Origin: an uncultured Prevotella sp.
GTDB taxonomy: Bacteria > Bacteroidota > Bacteroidia > Bacteroidales > Bacteroidaceae
DNA: 53,222 bases
Assembly (NCBI GenBank): GCA_946624005.1
Contig: CAMORS010000010.1
Coordinates: 1-53,222 of the forward strand
Direction: 5' to 3'
Part shown: piece after piece, positions 40,292 through 48,474 of the stretch
Layout: every line of letters begins with the position of its first letter
Numbering within the stretch: position 1 is the stretch's first letter
Program-made: the position numbers and the translations under genes
The notes under the pieces: generated by a model
The model's input: the letters and a program-made list of their open reading frames with translations, nothing else
What the model was told of the DNA's origin: nothing
The model's database searches: none

Positions 40292-41617
40292 TCAGTCGGT
40301 GTAGAAGCGTACAAGGCGTTCGATGGCACGCTGGCATACCGGGCAGAACTCCGGGTTCTCGTTGGTGCGCATGCGGCAGTCGAGCGTGGGGCGGTAGACA
40401 CCTTTCAGACAGTAGCCTGCCCCTTCGAAGGCGCCTATCGCGCGTGCGTATCTTTTTTGATAGGCATCAGTATTGACCATGTTGCCAGGTGTCGGGATGC
40501 CGATGCCGGGTGTCACCATATCCTGCCATTTGCTTTCGAAGTCTACCAATGTCGTGATGTTGGGCTCCCAGGGTTCGATGTCTGTGGGGTACATCTGCAG
40601 CTGTTCCTGCTCGTAGGCATACTCGTCGGCCAGTCCGGCAAAGCTGTGGCCGAACTCATGTACGACGACGGGGCGGAACTTCGGATGGTGGGCCATCGAG
40701 AGATTGTACGAGTTGAGGATGCCCCCGCCGCCATATTCGCTCGTGTTCACCAAGACGATGATGTGCTCGTAGGGTGTGCCGGCCAGCCAGTCGTGAAGCT
40801 GCTTGAGGTGAAGGGTTGTGAGGTAGCGGTCGCTGTAGAAGGTGTCGAAGTGCGACTGCAAGGCCGTCTGTCGCCAGATGCCCTTGCGGGGTTCGCTCGT
40901 GCCGCTGTCGACGGAAGGCGACTTCACGGCCACTATCTCGAAGCGGTCGCGCAGCGAGCGGAACGGTTCGTGGGCGAAGAGGGCCTCCATAGCCGTTCGG
41001 CAGTCGTCGAGGAAGGTGGGCATCTCGTTTTCCTGGTAGCCTTCGGCCACGTAGGCGATGTGTATGCAGCGTGCCGTGTCGGCCGGCTGTTGCAGGATGT
41101 CGTAGGGCGTCACATTGCTGTAGCCCTTCTTGTGGATGAGGATGTCGGTGGGAGCTACGGTGTGTGTCGTCGAGGCTATCACCTCGCGGCGGTTGTTCAT
41201 CAGGCTGACGGTGATGTCGACAGTGTCTTTCGGCATCGGAACGAGGAAGACATTCTCGAACGATTTCTTCTCGGTCTTGGCCTCGTCGTAGGTGAGCCAT
41301 TCTTGGAAGAGGGTGGAGAAGGAGTTGCGGTAGACCACCTGCTGCGTGGCATGATGGCGCACGGTGATGTTGCCGTTGCCCTCTACGGGCAGCTCGGCAA
41401 GGCGTTTCCGCTTCCCATACCAGCCGGGCAGCTGGCAGAGCTCGTCGACGTAGATGTCCTGCCGCTCGGCATTGCCCGAGAAGGTATAGTCGATGCGCAG
41501 CGTGTTGGGGGTGAAAAACTGTGCGAACTGCTGTGCCTGCGCATTGTTGGCAAAAAAGATGAGGGCAGCTGTGATGCTACAGCTGATAAAGCCTCGTGCT
41601 GTTGTTCGGAAATTCAT
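40292..41617 (-). CDS. Peptidase M64 family metalloprotease
   Basis: The protein has 441 residues with a signal peptide (CSITAALIFFANNAQAQQ). An N-terminal beta domain (about 30-150, an M64_N-like region) leads to the peptidase domain: IHIAYVAEGYQENEM, HIIVLVNTSEYGGGG, and the zinc site VVVHEFGHSFAGLADEYAYE, with His/His and the downstream Asp/Glu of the family (IgA peptidase M64 relatives). It is secreted and cuts extracellular proteins; the target is unknown. Near the C-terminus it has a Cys-rich DCRMRTNENPEFCPVCQRA. Confidence 0.88.
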   Translation of the reverse strand: MNFRTTARGFISCSITAALIFFANNAQAQQFAQFFTPNTLRIDYTFSGNAERQDIYVDELCQLPGWYGKRKRLAELPVEGNGNITVRHHATQQVVYRNSFSTLFQEWLTYDEAKTEKKSFENVFLVPMPKDTVDITVSLMNNRREVIASTTHTVAPTDILIHKKGYSNVTPYDILQQPADTARCIHIAYVAEGYQENEMPTFLDDCRTAMEALFAHEPFRSLRDRFEIVAVKSPSVDSGTSEPRKGIWRQTALQSHFDTFYSDRYLTTLHLKQLHDWLAGTPYEHIIVLVNTSEYGGGGILNSYNLSMAHHPKFRPVVVHEFGHSFAGLADEYAYEQEQLQMYPTDIEPWEPNITTLVDFESKWQDMVTPGIGIPTPGNMVNTDAYQKRYARAIGAFEGAGYCLKGVYRPTLDCRMRTNENPEFCPVCQRAIERLVRFYTD

Positions 41618-41638
41618 GGCCGTTGTTGTTTATAATGG

Positions 41639-42037
41639 TTATTCTGTTATCAAATCTTCCGGCAGGAGCTCTCGCATGAGCTGCCGGATGTAGGGTCGCT
41701 GCCAGTCGGCCTGATGGTGGCGTTGGCCAGCGTGTAGCAGGATGTCGATGTCCATCTCGATGATGTTTCGGGTGCGCTTCTCCGCTGTGTTCCCACATTC
41801 GGCTTCTATCCGCTTGATTCGTTGGATTACCTCCTCAAGGCTGAGGTCGGTCGTCATCGTGGCTAAGCAGTTGCGGAAATTCTTCCCTCCGATGCCAATA
41901 GGCTCCGTGAGGATGGTGGCGGAGTAGACGACCAGACTGGGAAACGACTGTTGGATGAGCCGCTTGGCGTGCCTGACGTTGTTCCACGAATGGAAGTTGG
42001 AACCGATGGCCAATATCAGTAGGCGGTTGCGTATCAT
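41639..42037 (-). CDS. folK: Hydroxymethyldihydropterin pyrophosphokinase-like protein
   Basis: The protein has 132 residues from MIRNRLLILAIGSNFHSWNN. It shows the HPPK plan: LAIGSN at the start, PIGIGGKNFRNCLATMTTDL in the middle and RNIIEMDIDILLHAGQRHHQ matching the R-x-x-D-hD-hh motif. HPPK makes the pyrophosphate ester used in folate synthesis. It is shorter than the usual 150-160 residues, so an altered role is possible. The ATG overlaps the helicase stop by four bases. Confidence 0.75.
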   Translation of the reverse strand: MIRNRLLILAIGSNFHSWNNVRHAKRLIQQSFPSLVVYSATILTEPIGIGGKNFRNCLATMTTDLSLEEVIQRIKRIEAECGNTAEKRTRNIIEMDIDILLHAGQRHHQADWQRPYIRQLMRELLPEDLITE

Positions 42038-43854
42038 GATTTCTTGGTGTTTCTCTCCAGTTTCTTCAGCCTTCGCTTGGGTTCGGCAGCATCGGGACAG
42101 AGGTCGATAGCCTTGCGGTAGTTGGCCATAGCGGCCTCGGGCATGTGTTCCTTCTCGCACTCCTTGCCGAGCAGCGTGTATTCTGCCGCCAGCTTCTTGA
42201 GCTGTTCGTCGCGCTGGCGCTTCTCTTCCTCAAGGGTGTTGATGCGGTGGCGCAGCGCATTGATGGCATTCAGCTTGCGGCGTATCAAGCGGCGTGCAAT
42301 GGGTTTCTCGATGTCGTAGCGTGCGTGGATGGCAATGAAGAATTGTTTCAGAAATTCGTCGTAATCGCCTGTGTCGAAAGCTCTTACGGCATGGTGATAG
42401 GCCGCATCGGCCTTGCTCTCGCTGAGTGCCGTGGCGATGATGTTGCGGTCGTTGTAGTGCCGGGCAAACTGCTTCACCTCCGGACGGACGAAGACGTCTT
42501 GTCGGCGGATGGGTTCTTTCAGCGTGATACCCTCTAACGAGGTGCAGCGACTCAGCGCCACGTAGGTCTGACCGCCTGCGAAGGCTCCGCCCGAGAGGTC
42601 GATCTTCACTTGTCGGAAGGTGAGGCCTTGGCTCTTGTGCACCGTGATGGCCCAAGCCAGCCGTACAGGGAACTGGATGTAGACGCCTATCTCCTCTTCC
42701 TCTATCTTTTGTTCTTTCTCGTTGAAGGTATAGCGCACGTTGGCCCAGCGGTCGCGGGCTACCTCAAACTCTTCGCCGTCTTCGGTATCGACATACAGAA
42801 TCTCTGCCTCTGGGTCGATGGCGACGATGGTGCCCAGGGTGCCGTTGACCCAACGATGCTCCATGTCGTTCTTGATGAAGATAATCTGTGCGCCCACTTT
42901 CAGCTGCAGCTCCTTTGGCGTGGGGAGGTTGCTTTCTGGAAACTCCCCCTTAATCTCGCCAACAAACCAGCAGGGGTCGCCCGGAAGGGCTTCAAGACGG
43001 CGCTCGTTGATGTAGTCGACGGTGTCGCGGCGCGTAGAGAGCGTGATGGTGAGACCTCCCCCAGCCCCTCCAAAGGAGGGGGGCTCAGCTGCGCCAGTCG
43101 TGGATGCTTGCCTGAAAGGGGCCTCCCCCGCTTGGGGGGATGAGAGCGGGGCATCAACCCGCTGGTTGAGCATCCGCAGGTCGACCTCTGTTATCTCGCT
43201 GGTGCGGATATGGTCGAGGATGGAGATGAAGAGCGGGTCGGTCTGCCGGTAGACTTTCTTGAGCTCGATGCTGACAAGCTGGAACTCGCGGAAGATGTGG
43301 GCGTCGAAGAAGAATCCGCTGGGATAGAAAGGACGAAGAAACTGGCGGTCTTCCTCTTTCAGAACAGGTTCCAGCTGGTAGATGTCGCCTACGAGGAGCA
43401 GCTGCTTGCCGCCAAAAGGCTGCCGCATGTTGCGAGTATAGATGCGTAGCACCTTGTCAATGAAGTCGATGATGTCGGCACGCACCATACTGATCTCGTC
43501 GATGATGATGAGCTCCACCTCACGCAGAATCTTCCGTTTCTCCGAGTTGTACTTCAGCGTCTCCCGGATGTTGCGGGCATTGTAGCGTGTGTCGTTGGGC
43601 AACAAGGGGTGGAAGGGCAGCTTGAAGAAGCTGTGCAGCGTGGTTCCGCCGGCATTGATAGCGGCAATGCCCGTAGGTGCCAGCACGACGTGCTTCTTCT
43701 TCGTTGTCTGACAGATGTATCGCAGGAAGGTCGACTTTCCCGTGCCCGCCTTTCCTGTGAGGAAGAGCGAGCGGTGAGTGAAGTGGATGATCTGCAGAGC
43801 CTGCTGCAGTTCGGGATTGTCCAGGTCGATATGCTCGGGTAAGACGTTGTTCAT
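42034..43854 (-). CDS. Pif1/RecD-like DNA helicase with repeat insertion
   Basis: The protein has 606 residues from MNNVLPEHIDLDNPELQQAL. SF1 helicase motifs: Walker A LTGKAGTGKSTFLRYI (about 31-46), VLAPTGIAAINAGG TTLHSF, Walker B LIIIDEISMVRADIIDFI, LLLVGDIYQLEPV, and motif V/VI ITVHKSQGLTF and YVALSRCTSLEGI. It unwinds DNA 5' to 3' by family analogy. Residues about 237-268 (LSSPQAGEAPFRQASTTGAA and following) come from a dispersed GC-rich intergenic repeat at 43052-43148. The C-terminal 130 residues add a helical or coiled region. The promoter was not found; upstream is a G-rich repeat. Confidence 0.85.
   Translation of the reverse strand: MNNVLPEHIDLDNPELQQALQIIHFTHRSLFLTGKAGTGKSTFLRYICQTTKKKHVVLAPTGIAAINAGGTTLHSFFKLPFHPLLPNDTRYNARNIRETLKYNSEKRKILREVELIIIDEISMVRADIIDFIDKVLRIYTRNMRQPFGGKQLLLVGDIYQLEPVLKEEDRQFLRPFYPSGFFFDAHIFREFQLVSIELKKVYRQTDPLFISILDHIRTSEITEVDLRMLNQRVDAPLSSPQAGEAPFRQASTTGAAEPPSFGGAGGGLTITLSTRRDTVDYINERRLEALPGDPCWFVGEIKGEFPESNLPTPKELQLKVGAQIIFIKNDMEHRWVNGTLGTIVAIDPEAEILYVDTEDGEEFEVARDRWANVRYTFNEKEQKIEEEEIGVYIQFPVRLAWAITVHKSQGLTFRQVKIDLSGGAFAGGQTYVALSRCTSLEGITLKEPIRRQDVFVRPEVKQFARHYNDRNIIATALSESKADAAYHHAVRAFDTGDYDEFLKQFFIAIHARYDIEKPIARRLIRRKLNAINALRHRINTLEEEKRQRDEQLKKLAAEYTLLGKECEKEHMPEAAMANYRKAIDLCPDAAEPKRRLKKLERNTKKS
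43052..43148. repeat. GC-rich hairpin repeat inserted in the helicase gene
   Basis: CCTCCCCCAGCCCCTCCAAA pairs with the adjoining GGAGGGGGG, and CCTCCCCC pairs with GGGGGGA at 43122-43141. The left part is related to the repeats at 17594-17627 and about 34430-34462. It is in frame within the coding sequence. Confidence 0.7.
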
Positions 43855-43855
43855 T

Positions 43856-43904
43856 GTTCGAGGTACGAGGTGCGAGGTACGAGGTACGTGGTACGAGGTA
43901 CGTG
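43856..43904. repeat. GAGGTACG tandem repeat between genes
   Basis: Units GAGGTACG, GAGGTGCG and TGGTACG repeat about six times between the helicase and PBP1A genes. It belongs to the same family as 8881-8944. Confidence 0.7.
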
Positions 43905-43909
43905 GGCAA

Positions 43910-46420
43910 TCAAAGGTCGTCGAAGGAGACAGGTTGCTCCTTGGGCGTTTCTTTCTTCCGCTCTTTGGTGGCCTGCGGTTCCTCAAGGGCATCGATGACG
44001 TCGCCCGACGTGCTGACGGGGTTGCCTTCTTCGTCGAGGATGACCTCGTCTTCCATGTAGTCGATACTGTCAACGTCGAGTGTGTCGTTGCGTGAGGGAA
44101 CATAGCTCGAGCAGTTGTAGAGCGCATCGGTGATGTCGCTGTCGGTCGACTTGCTGAAGCGTCCGTGATACTGCTTGAAGGCGGGATCGTTCATCACCGA
44201 TTCGAGGAAGTAGCCACAGATGGGCAGAGCCGTCTTCGATCCTTGTCCGAGGGCTCCTGTTCGGAAGTGGATACTGCGGTATTCGCCACCTACCCATGCG
44301 CCGCACACCAGCTTGGGGCTGACGCACATGAACCAGGCGTCGGAGTGGTTGTTGGTCGTGCCGGTCTTGCCTCCGAAATCGGTGTCAAGGGCTTTCTTGT
44401 TGCCCACCCAGGCCCAGAGGCTCTGCGAGGTGCCGCCCGGTTCTTTCAGACCGCCCATGAGCATCTGCTGCATGAGGAAGGCGCTCTTATAGGGGATCAC
44501 CTGTTTCTGCTCCGTAGGAGCGAGGTAGACCTCACGTCCGTCTTTGTCGACGATGCGAGTGACGAGGACGGGCTTGGTGTGCTTGCCCTGATTGGCGATG
44601 ACGCTGTAGGCATTGGTCATCTCCAGGAGGTTGACATCCGAGGCACCCAAAGCCAGCGACGGCGTATCGTCGAGCGGACTGTTGATGCCCATATCGTGGG
44701 CCGTGGCGATGATATTCTTGATGCCCATCTCCTGTCCCAGACGCACCGCCACCGAGTTGATACTCTTGGCAAAGGCACTCTTCAGCGGGATGGAGTCGCC
44801 CGAGAATCGACCGTTGGCATTGCTGGGTGTCCACTTCACGATCTTGTGCTTCTGATGGTCGTACACCTCCATGCTGATATATTCGTCGCGCCGCTTGTCG
44901 CAGGGGGTCAGCCCCTGGTTCATCGCCTCGGTATAGACGAAGAGCTTGAACGTCGAGCCCGGTTGTCGCATGGCCGTCACCTTGTCGTATTTCCACGAGT
45001 TGAAGTCGATGTCGCCCACCCATGCACGTACATATCCCGTCTGGGGCTCCATAGCTACAAACGAGCAATGCATGAAGCGCACCATGTAGCGGATAGAGTC
45101 GAGCGACGACATCTCGCGCTCGATGATGCCTTTCTCATAGTCGAAGAGCTTCACCGTGTGAGGGCGGTTCAGTTCGGCTATGATCGAGTCGGGCGAGTTG
45201 GGATATTTGGCTAAGAGAGCTTTGTAGAAAGGCTGGCGCTTGGCGATATCCTCGATGAAGTTGGCGATGACGTTGTGGTTCTCATCCTGCCAAGGCTCGT
45301 TGTTGCCCCAATGGCTGTTGAAGTTCTGCTGCACGATGCGCATCTGCTTGGTGGCAGCCTGTTCGGCATATTTCTGCATGCGCATATCGAGCGTGGTGTA
45401 GATCTTCAGTCCGCTGCTGTAGAGGTCGTAGCCGTTCTCGGTGCACCAGTCGCTCAGGTAGTTGGCCACTGCTTCACGGAAGTAGTTGGCCGTTCCGTCG
45501 TAGTTGGTCTCCACGCTGTAGTTCAGCTGGATGGGAATCTGCGCCAGCGAGTCGCACTGTGTTCGGCTCAGGTGGTTCTTCCTTACCATATTCTCCAGCA
45601 CCACGTTGCGTCGCTTCAGGCTGTTGTCGGGATGTGAGATAGGATTGTAGAACGTCGTAGCCTTCAGCATACCCACCAGTACGGCACCTTGCTCGGTGGT
45701 GATCTGTGCGGGCGAGCAGTTGAAGTAGGTCTTGCAGGCTGTCTTGATGCCGAACGAGTTAGAGCCGAAGTCCACCGTGTTGGCATACATCGTGAGGATG
45801 TCGTTCTTCTCATAGATCATCTCAAGCTTTGTTGCGATAATCCACTCCTTCGTCTTCATTATCAACAGCTTAAGCCCAGGAACCTTACCCAAAAGTCCGG
45901 TACTGTACTGCGTACGAACACGGAACATATTCTTGGCCAGCTGCTGTGTGATGGTCGATGCTCCGCGCGCATCGTGGTGGAGCATGGCATCCTTGGCGGC
46001 GGCGAAGAGGCCGATGGGGTCGATGCCCCGATGCTTGTAGAAGCGCTCGTCTTCCGTATCGATGAGCGCCGTCCAGAAGTCGGGGTTCACCTCTTCGAAC
46101 TTCACGGGTGTGCGGTTCTCGTTGAAATACTTTCCGATGAGCTGTCCGTCGGCACTGTAAATCTCCGAAGCCTGGCTGGTCTGCGGGTTCTTGATGTTGC
46201 TGAATCCGGGCGACTTGCCGAAGAGCCACAGGAAGTTGATGTCTACCATTCCGAGGTAGATGAAGAACAAGACGATGAGCGACGCTAATGCCACCAGGGT
46301 GCGTGTGTACCAAGCACGGCCTTTATAAAGGTTCTTGTACCAAAGCCAAGAGCGCTTGACAGCGTTCCACGAACGAGTCAGGATGTTGTTTACCTTTGTT
46401 TTTCTCTTTTTGTCTGCCAT
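43910..46420 (-). CDS. Class A penicillin-binding protein 1A
   Basis: The protein has 836 residues. An N-terminal cytoplasmic basic segment and membrane anchor (LVALASLIVLFFIYLGMVDI) precede a GT51 transglycosylase domain with EDERFYKHRGIDPIG and GASTITQQLAKNMF. The transpeptidase domain has the catalytic Ser in QPGSTFKLFVY (SxxK), the SxN triad in AKSINSVAVRLG, and the KTGTT box in FGGKTGTTNNHSD. It polymerises and crosslinks peptidoglycan in the periplasm. The C-terminal 70 residues are acidic. A promoter lies at 46455-46485. Confidence 0.92.
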   Translation of the reverse strand: MADKKRKTKVNNILTRSWNAVKRSWLWYKNLYKGRAWYTRTLVALASLIVLFFIYLGMVDINFLWLFGKSPGFSNIKNPQTSQASEIYSADGQLIGKYFNENRTPVKFEEVNPDFWTALIDTEDERFYKHRGIDPIGLFAAAKDAMLHHDARGASTITQQLAKNMFRVRTQYSTGLLGKVPGLKLLIMKTKEWIIATKLEMIYEKNDILTMYANTVDFGSNSFGIKTACKTYFNCSPAQITTEQGAVLVGMLKATTFYNPISHPDNSLKRRNVVLENMVRKNHLSRTQCDSLAQIPIQLNYSVETNYDGTANYFREAVANYLSDWCTENGYDLYSSGLKIYTTLDMRMQKYAEQAATKQMRIVQQNFNSHWGNNEPWQDENHNVIANFIEDIAKRQPFYKALLAKYPNSPDSIIAELNRPHTVKLFDYEKGIIEREMSSLDSIRYMVRFMHCSFVAMEPQTGYVRAWVGDIDFNSWKYDKVTAMRQPGSTFKLFVYTEAMNQGLTPCDKRRDEYISMEVYDHQKHKIVKWTPSNANGRFSGDSIPLKSAFAKSINSVAVRLGQEMGIKNIIATAHDMGINSPLDDTPSLALGASDVNLLEMTNAYSVIANQGKHTKPVLVTRIVDKDGREVYLAPTEQKQVIPYKSAFLMQQMLMGGLKEPGGTSQSLWAWVGNKKALDTDFGGKTGTTNNHSDAWFMCVSPKLVCGAWVGGEYRSIHFRTGALGQGSKTALPICGYFLESVMNDPAFKQYHGRFSKSTDSDITDALYNCSSYVPSRNDTLDVDSIDYMEDEVILDEEGNPVSTSGDVIDALEEPQATKERKKETPKEQPVSFDDL

Positions 46421-46454
46421 GAATTGTTGAATGAGAGTGTGTTATATGAGTGTG

Positions 46455-46485
46455 CAAATTTACGAAAAACTTCTGTATGCCACAA
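46455..46485 (-). promoter_or_regulatory. Promoter of the PBP1A gene
   Basis: TTG (46485-46483), 20 bases and TAAATTTG (46462-46455) on the minus strand match the pattern. Confidence 0.7.
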
Positions 46486-46560
46486 TTATTTTTGAGAACA
46501 TTAACTGTTAAACATCTCTCCGGCCTGCGAAACTCAATCTTTTCCGGCCGTCGGGAGCCG

Positions 46561-47508
46561 TTAATGGGCTGCAGAAGAGCGGATGAAGCGGATGATGTCG
46601 TCGGTGGCATCGGCTTCGAACCAGTGGATGGCCGCGTCGCGCTTGTACCAGGTGAGCTGTTTGCGGCAGTATCGGCGGGTGTTCCCCTTGATGCGCTCCA
46701 CGGCTTCCTCCATCGTCCAGATGCCGTCGAAGGCATTGAAGAGCTCCTTGTAGCCCACGGTGTTCAGCGCGTTGTTCGAGCGGTGAGGATACATCCGCCG
46801 GGCCTCGTCGATGAGACCGTCGGCTATCATCTGGTCGACACGGCGGTTGATGCGTTCGTAAAGCTCCTCGCGAGGGCGGTTGAGTCCGATTTTCAGGATG
46901 TTGAAGGGTCGCTCTTTCTTCTTGTTCGTGCGAAACGAAGTGTATGTCTGCCCGCTCTGATGAATGATTTCGAGGGCATGCACCACACGGCGGTAGTTCT
47001 GCCGGTCTACGATGGCATAGTATTCGGGGTCGAGGCGTTGCAGCTCCTGGCACAGGCTCTCCAGTCCCTCGTCGGCCAGTCGCTGTTTCATCTTGATGCG
47101 GATGTCGTCGTCGACGGTGGGTATGTCGTCGATACCGTTGCACACAGCGTCGACATACATCATCGAACCACCCGACATCAGGGCGATGCGGGATGAGGGT
47201 TCTTGTTCCGGCAAGCCTTCCTCGGGGCCGAGCAGAGGGGTGTCCCACAGCTTTGCCAAGAGCTGGAGCACATCCTGTTCGAACATAGAAGCGCTGTAGT
47301 AGTCGAAGATGGAGTGTGTGCCAACGAAATAGTGCTTCACTCGGGACAGCTGCTGTGGTGTGGGGGCAGCAGTTCCGACAGGTATCTCGCGGTAGAGCTG
47401 GCGCGAGTCGGCATTGATGACGGGTACATGAAAAAACTCGGCCACCCGCAGGCAAGTTTCTGTCTTGCCGACACCGGTGGGGCCGAGTATGACGATGAGT
47501 GTGTTCAT
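46561..47508 (-). CDS. miaA: tRNA dimethylallyltransferase MiaA
   Basis: The protein has 315 residues. P-loop ILGPTGVGKTETCLRVAEFF, then INADSRQLYREIPVGTAAPT and the substrate motif DRQNYRRVVHALEIIHQSGQ. GGSMMY replaces the common GGTGLY, as in other Bacteroidetes copies I recall. It adds a dimethylallyl group to A37 of tRNAs reading UNN codons. Between the strands LLAKLWDTP and IALMSGGS there is an extra acidic loop (LLGPEEGLPEQEPSSR). It starts next to the LpxA stop and is likely cotranscribed with lpxA. Confidence 0.92.
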   Translation of the reverse strand: MNTLIVILGPTGVGKTETCLRVAEFFHVPVINADSRQLYREIPVGTAAPTPQQLSRVKHYFVGTHSIFDYYSASMFEQDVLQLLAKLWDTPLLGPEEGLPEQEPSSRIALMSGGSMMYVDAVCNGIDDIPTVDDDIRIKMKQRLADEGLESLCQELQRLDPEYYAIVDRQNYRRVVHALEIIHQSGQTYTSFRTNKKKERPFNILKIGLNRPREELYERINRRVDQMIADGLIDEARRMYPHRSNNALNTVGYKELFNAFDGIWTMEEAVERIKGNTRRYCRKQLTWYKRDAAIHWFEADATDDIIRFIRSSAAH

Positions 47509-48279
47509 TTATCGGATGATGCCACGCTTCGAACTGCTCACGAAGTCGATGATATACTGTATCTCGGGCGTCATGGGCAGGTTCTTCTTAATCTCTTCGA
47601 TGCCTTCCGACAGGACACCCTTGCTGTAGAGCAGGCGGTAGGCATCGTGTATCTGGCCGATGGTCTCGTTGGAGAAACCGCGTCGGCGCAGGCCGATGAG
47701 GTTGATGCCTGCATAGCGGATAGGTTCTTTTCCTGCGATGATATAGGGCGGGATGTCCTGGCTGAAGCGGCTTCCACCTTGTATCATGACATAGCCACCC
47801 ACGCGGCAGAACTGGTGGCAGAGCACCACAGCGGAGATGATGGCATTGTCGTCGACAACCACCTCGCCGGCAAACTTCGTTGAGTTGCCGATGATGCATC
47901 CGTTGCCGATGACGCAGTCGTGAGCGATGTGCATGTTCTCCATGAGCAGGTTGTTGTTGCCCACGATGGTGGTTCCTTTCGAGAAGGTTCCCCTCGAGAT
48001 GGTGACGTTCTCACGGATGGAGTTGTTGTCGCCTATCTGGCATGTTGTCTCCTCGCCCTTGAACTTCAGGTCCTGCGGCTTGGTGCTGATGCTGGCACCG
48101 GGGAAAAACTCGTTGCCGTTGCCGATGCGTGCACCGAAGTGGATGGTGACGCTGTTCATCAGCACATTGTTGTCGCCAATCACCGTGTTGCGGTCGATAT
48201 AGCAGAAGGGACCGATGACGTTGTTGTCGCCCAACTGGGCCTCGGGATGTACGTATGCTAAAGGACTGATTTGGTTCAT
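47509..48279 (-). CDS. lpxA: UDP-N-acetylglucosamine acyltransferase LpxA
   Basis: The protein has 256 residues from MNQISPLAYVHPEAQLGDNN. Left-handed beta-helix hexapeptides are seen throughout the first 180 residues (VIGPFCYIDRNTVIGDNNVL, IRENVTISRGTFSKGTTIVG), with the catalytic His in NMHIAHDCVIGNGCIIGN and the C-terminal helical part INLIGLRRRGFSNETIGQIH. It transfers an acyl chain to UDP-GlcNAc in the first step of lipid A synthesis. The frame extends 30 codons upstream, past the promoter. Confidence 0.94.
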   Translation of the reverse strand: MNQISPLAYVHPEAQLGDNNVIGPFCYIDRNTVIGDNNVLMNSVTIHFGARIGNGNEFFPGASISTKPQDLKFKGEETTCQIGDNNSIRENVTISRGTFSKGTTIVGNNNLLMENMHIAHDCVIGNGCIIGNSTKFAGEVVVDDNAIISAVVLCHQFCRVGGYVMIQGGSRFSQDIPPYIIAGKEPIRYAGINLIGLRRRGFSNETIGQIHDAYRLLYSKGVLSEGIEEIKKNLPMTPEIQYIIDFVSSSKRGIIR

Positions 48280-48309
48280 GATGTGTCGCTTTCTATTGTT
48301 ATTTGGCCG

Positions 48310-48317
48310 CAAAGGTA
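48310..48317 (-). promoter_or_regulatory. -7 element of the lpxA-miaA transcript
   Basis: TACCTTTG on the minus strand, about 30 bases before the LpxA ATG; no clear -33 box. Confidence 0.5.
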
Positions 48318-48388
48318 CAAAAAAAAAGTATAATGTCTGCATCTTGTGCAGAAAATTTATGAAAAACACAACATATTTTACAGAAGTG

Positions 48389-48420
48389 TTTGGCGAATAG
48401 CAAAAAAATGATTACATTTG
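48389..48420 (+). promoter_or_regulatory. Promoter of the Dcp gene
   Basis: TTTG (48389-48392), 20 bases and TACATTTG (48413-48420) match exactly. It diverges from the lpxA promoter. Confidence 0.85.
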
Positions 48421-48474
48421 CAATCAGAAAAGACGCTCTGACGAAGAATATCATTAAAATACACAGCATATCTT

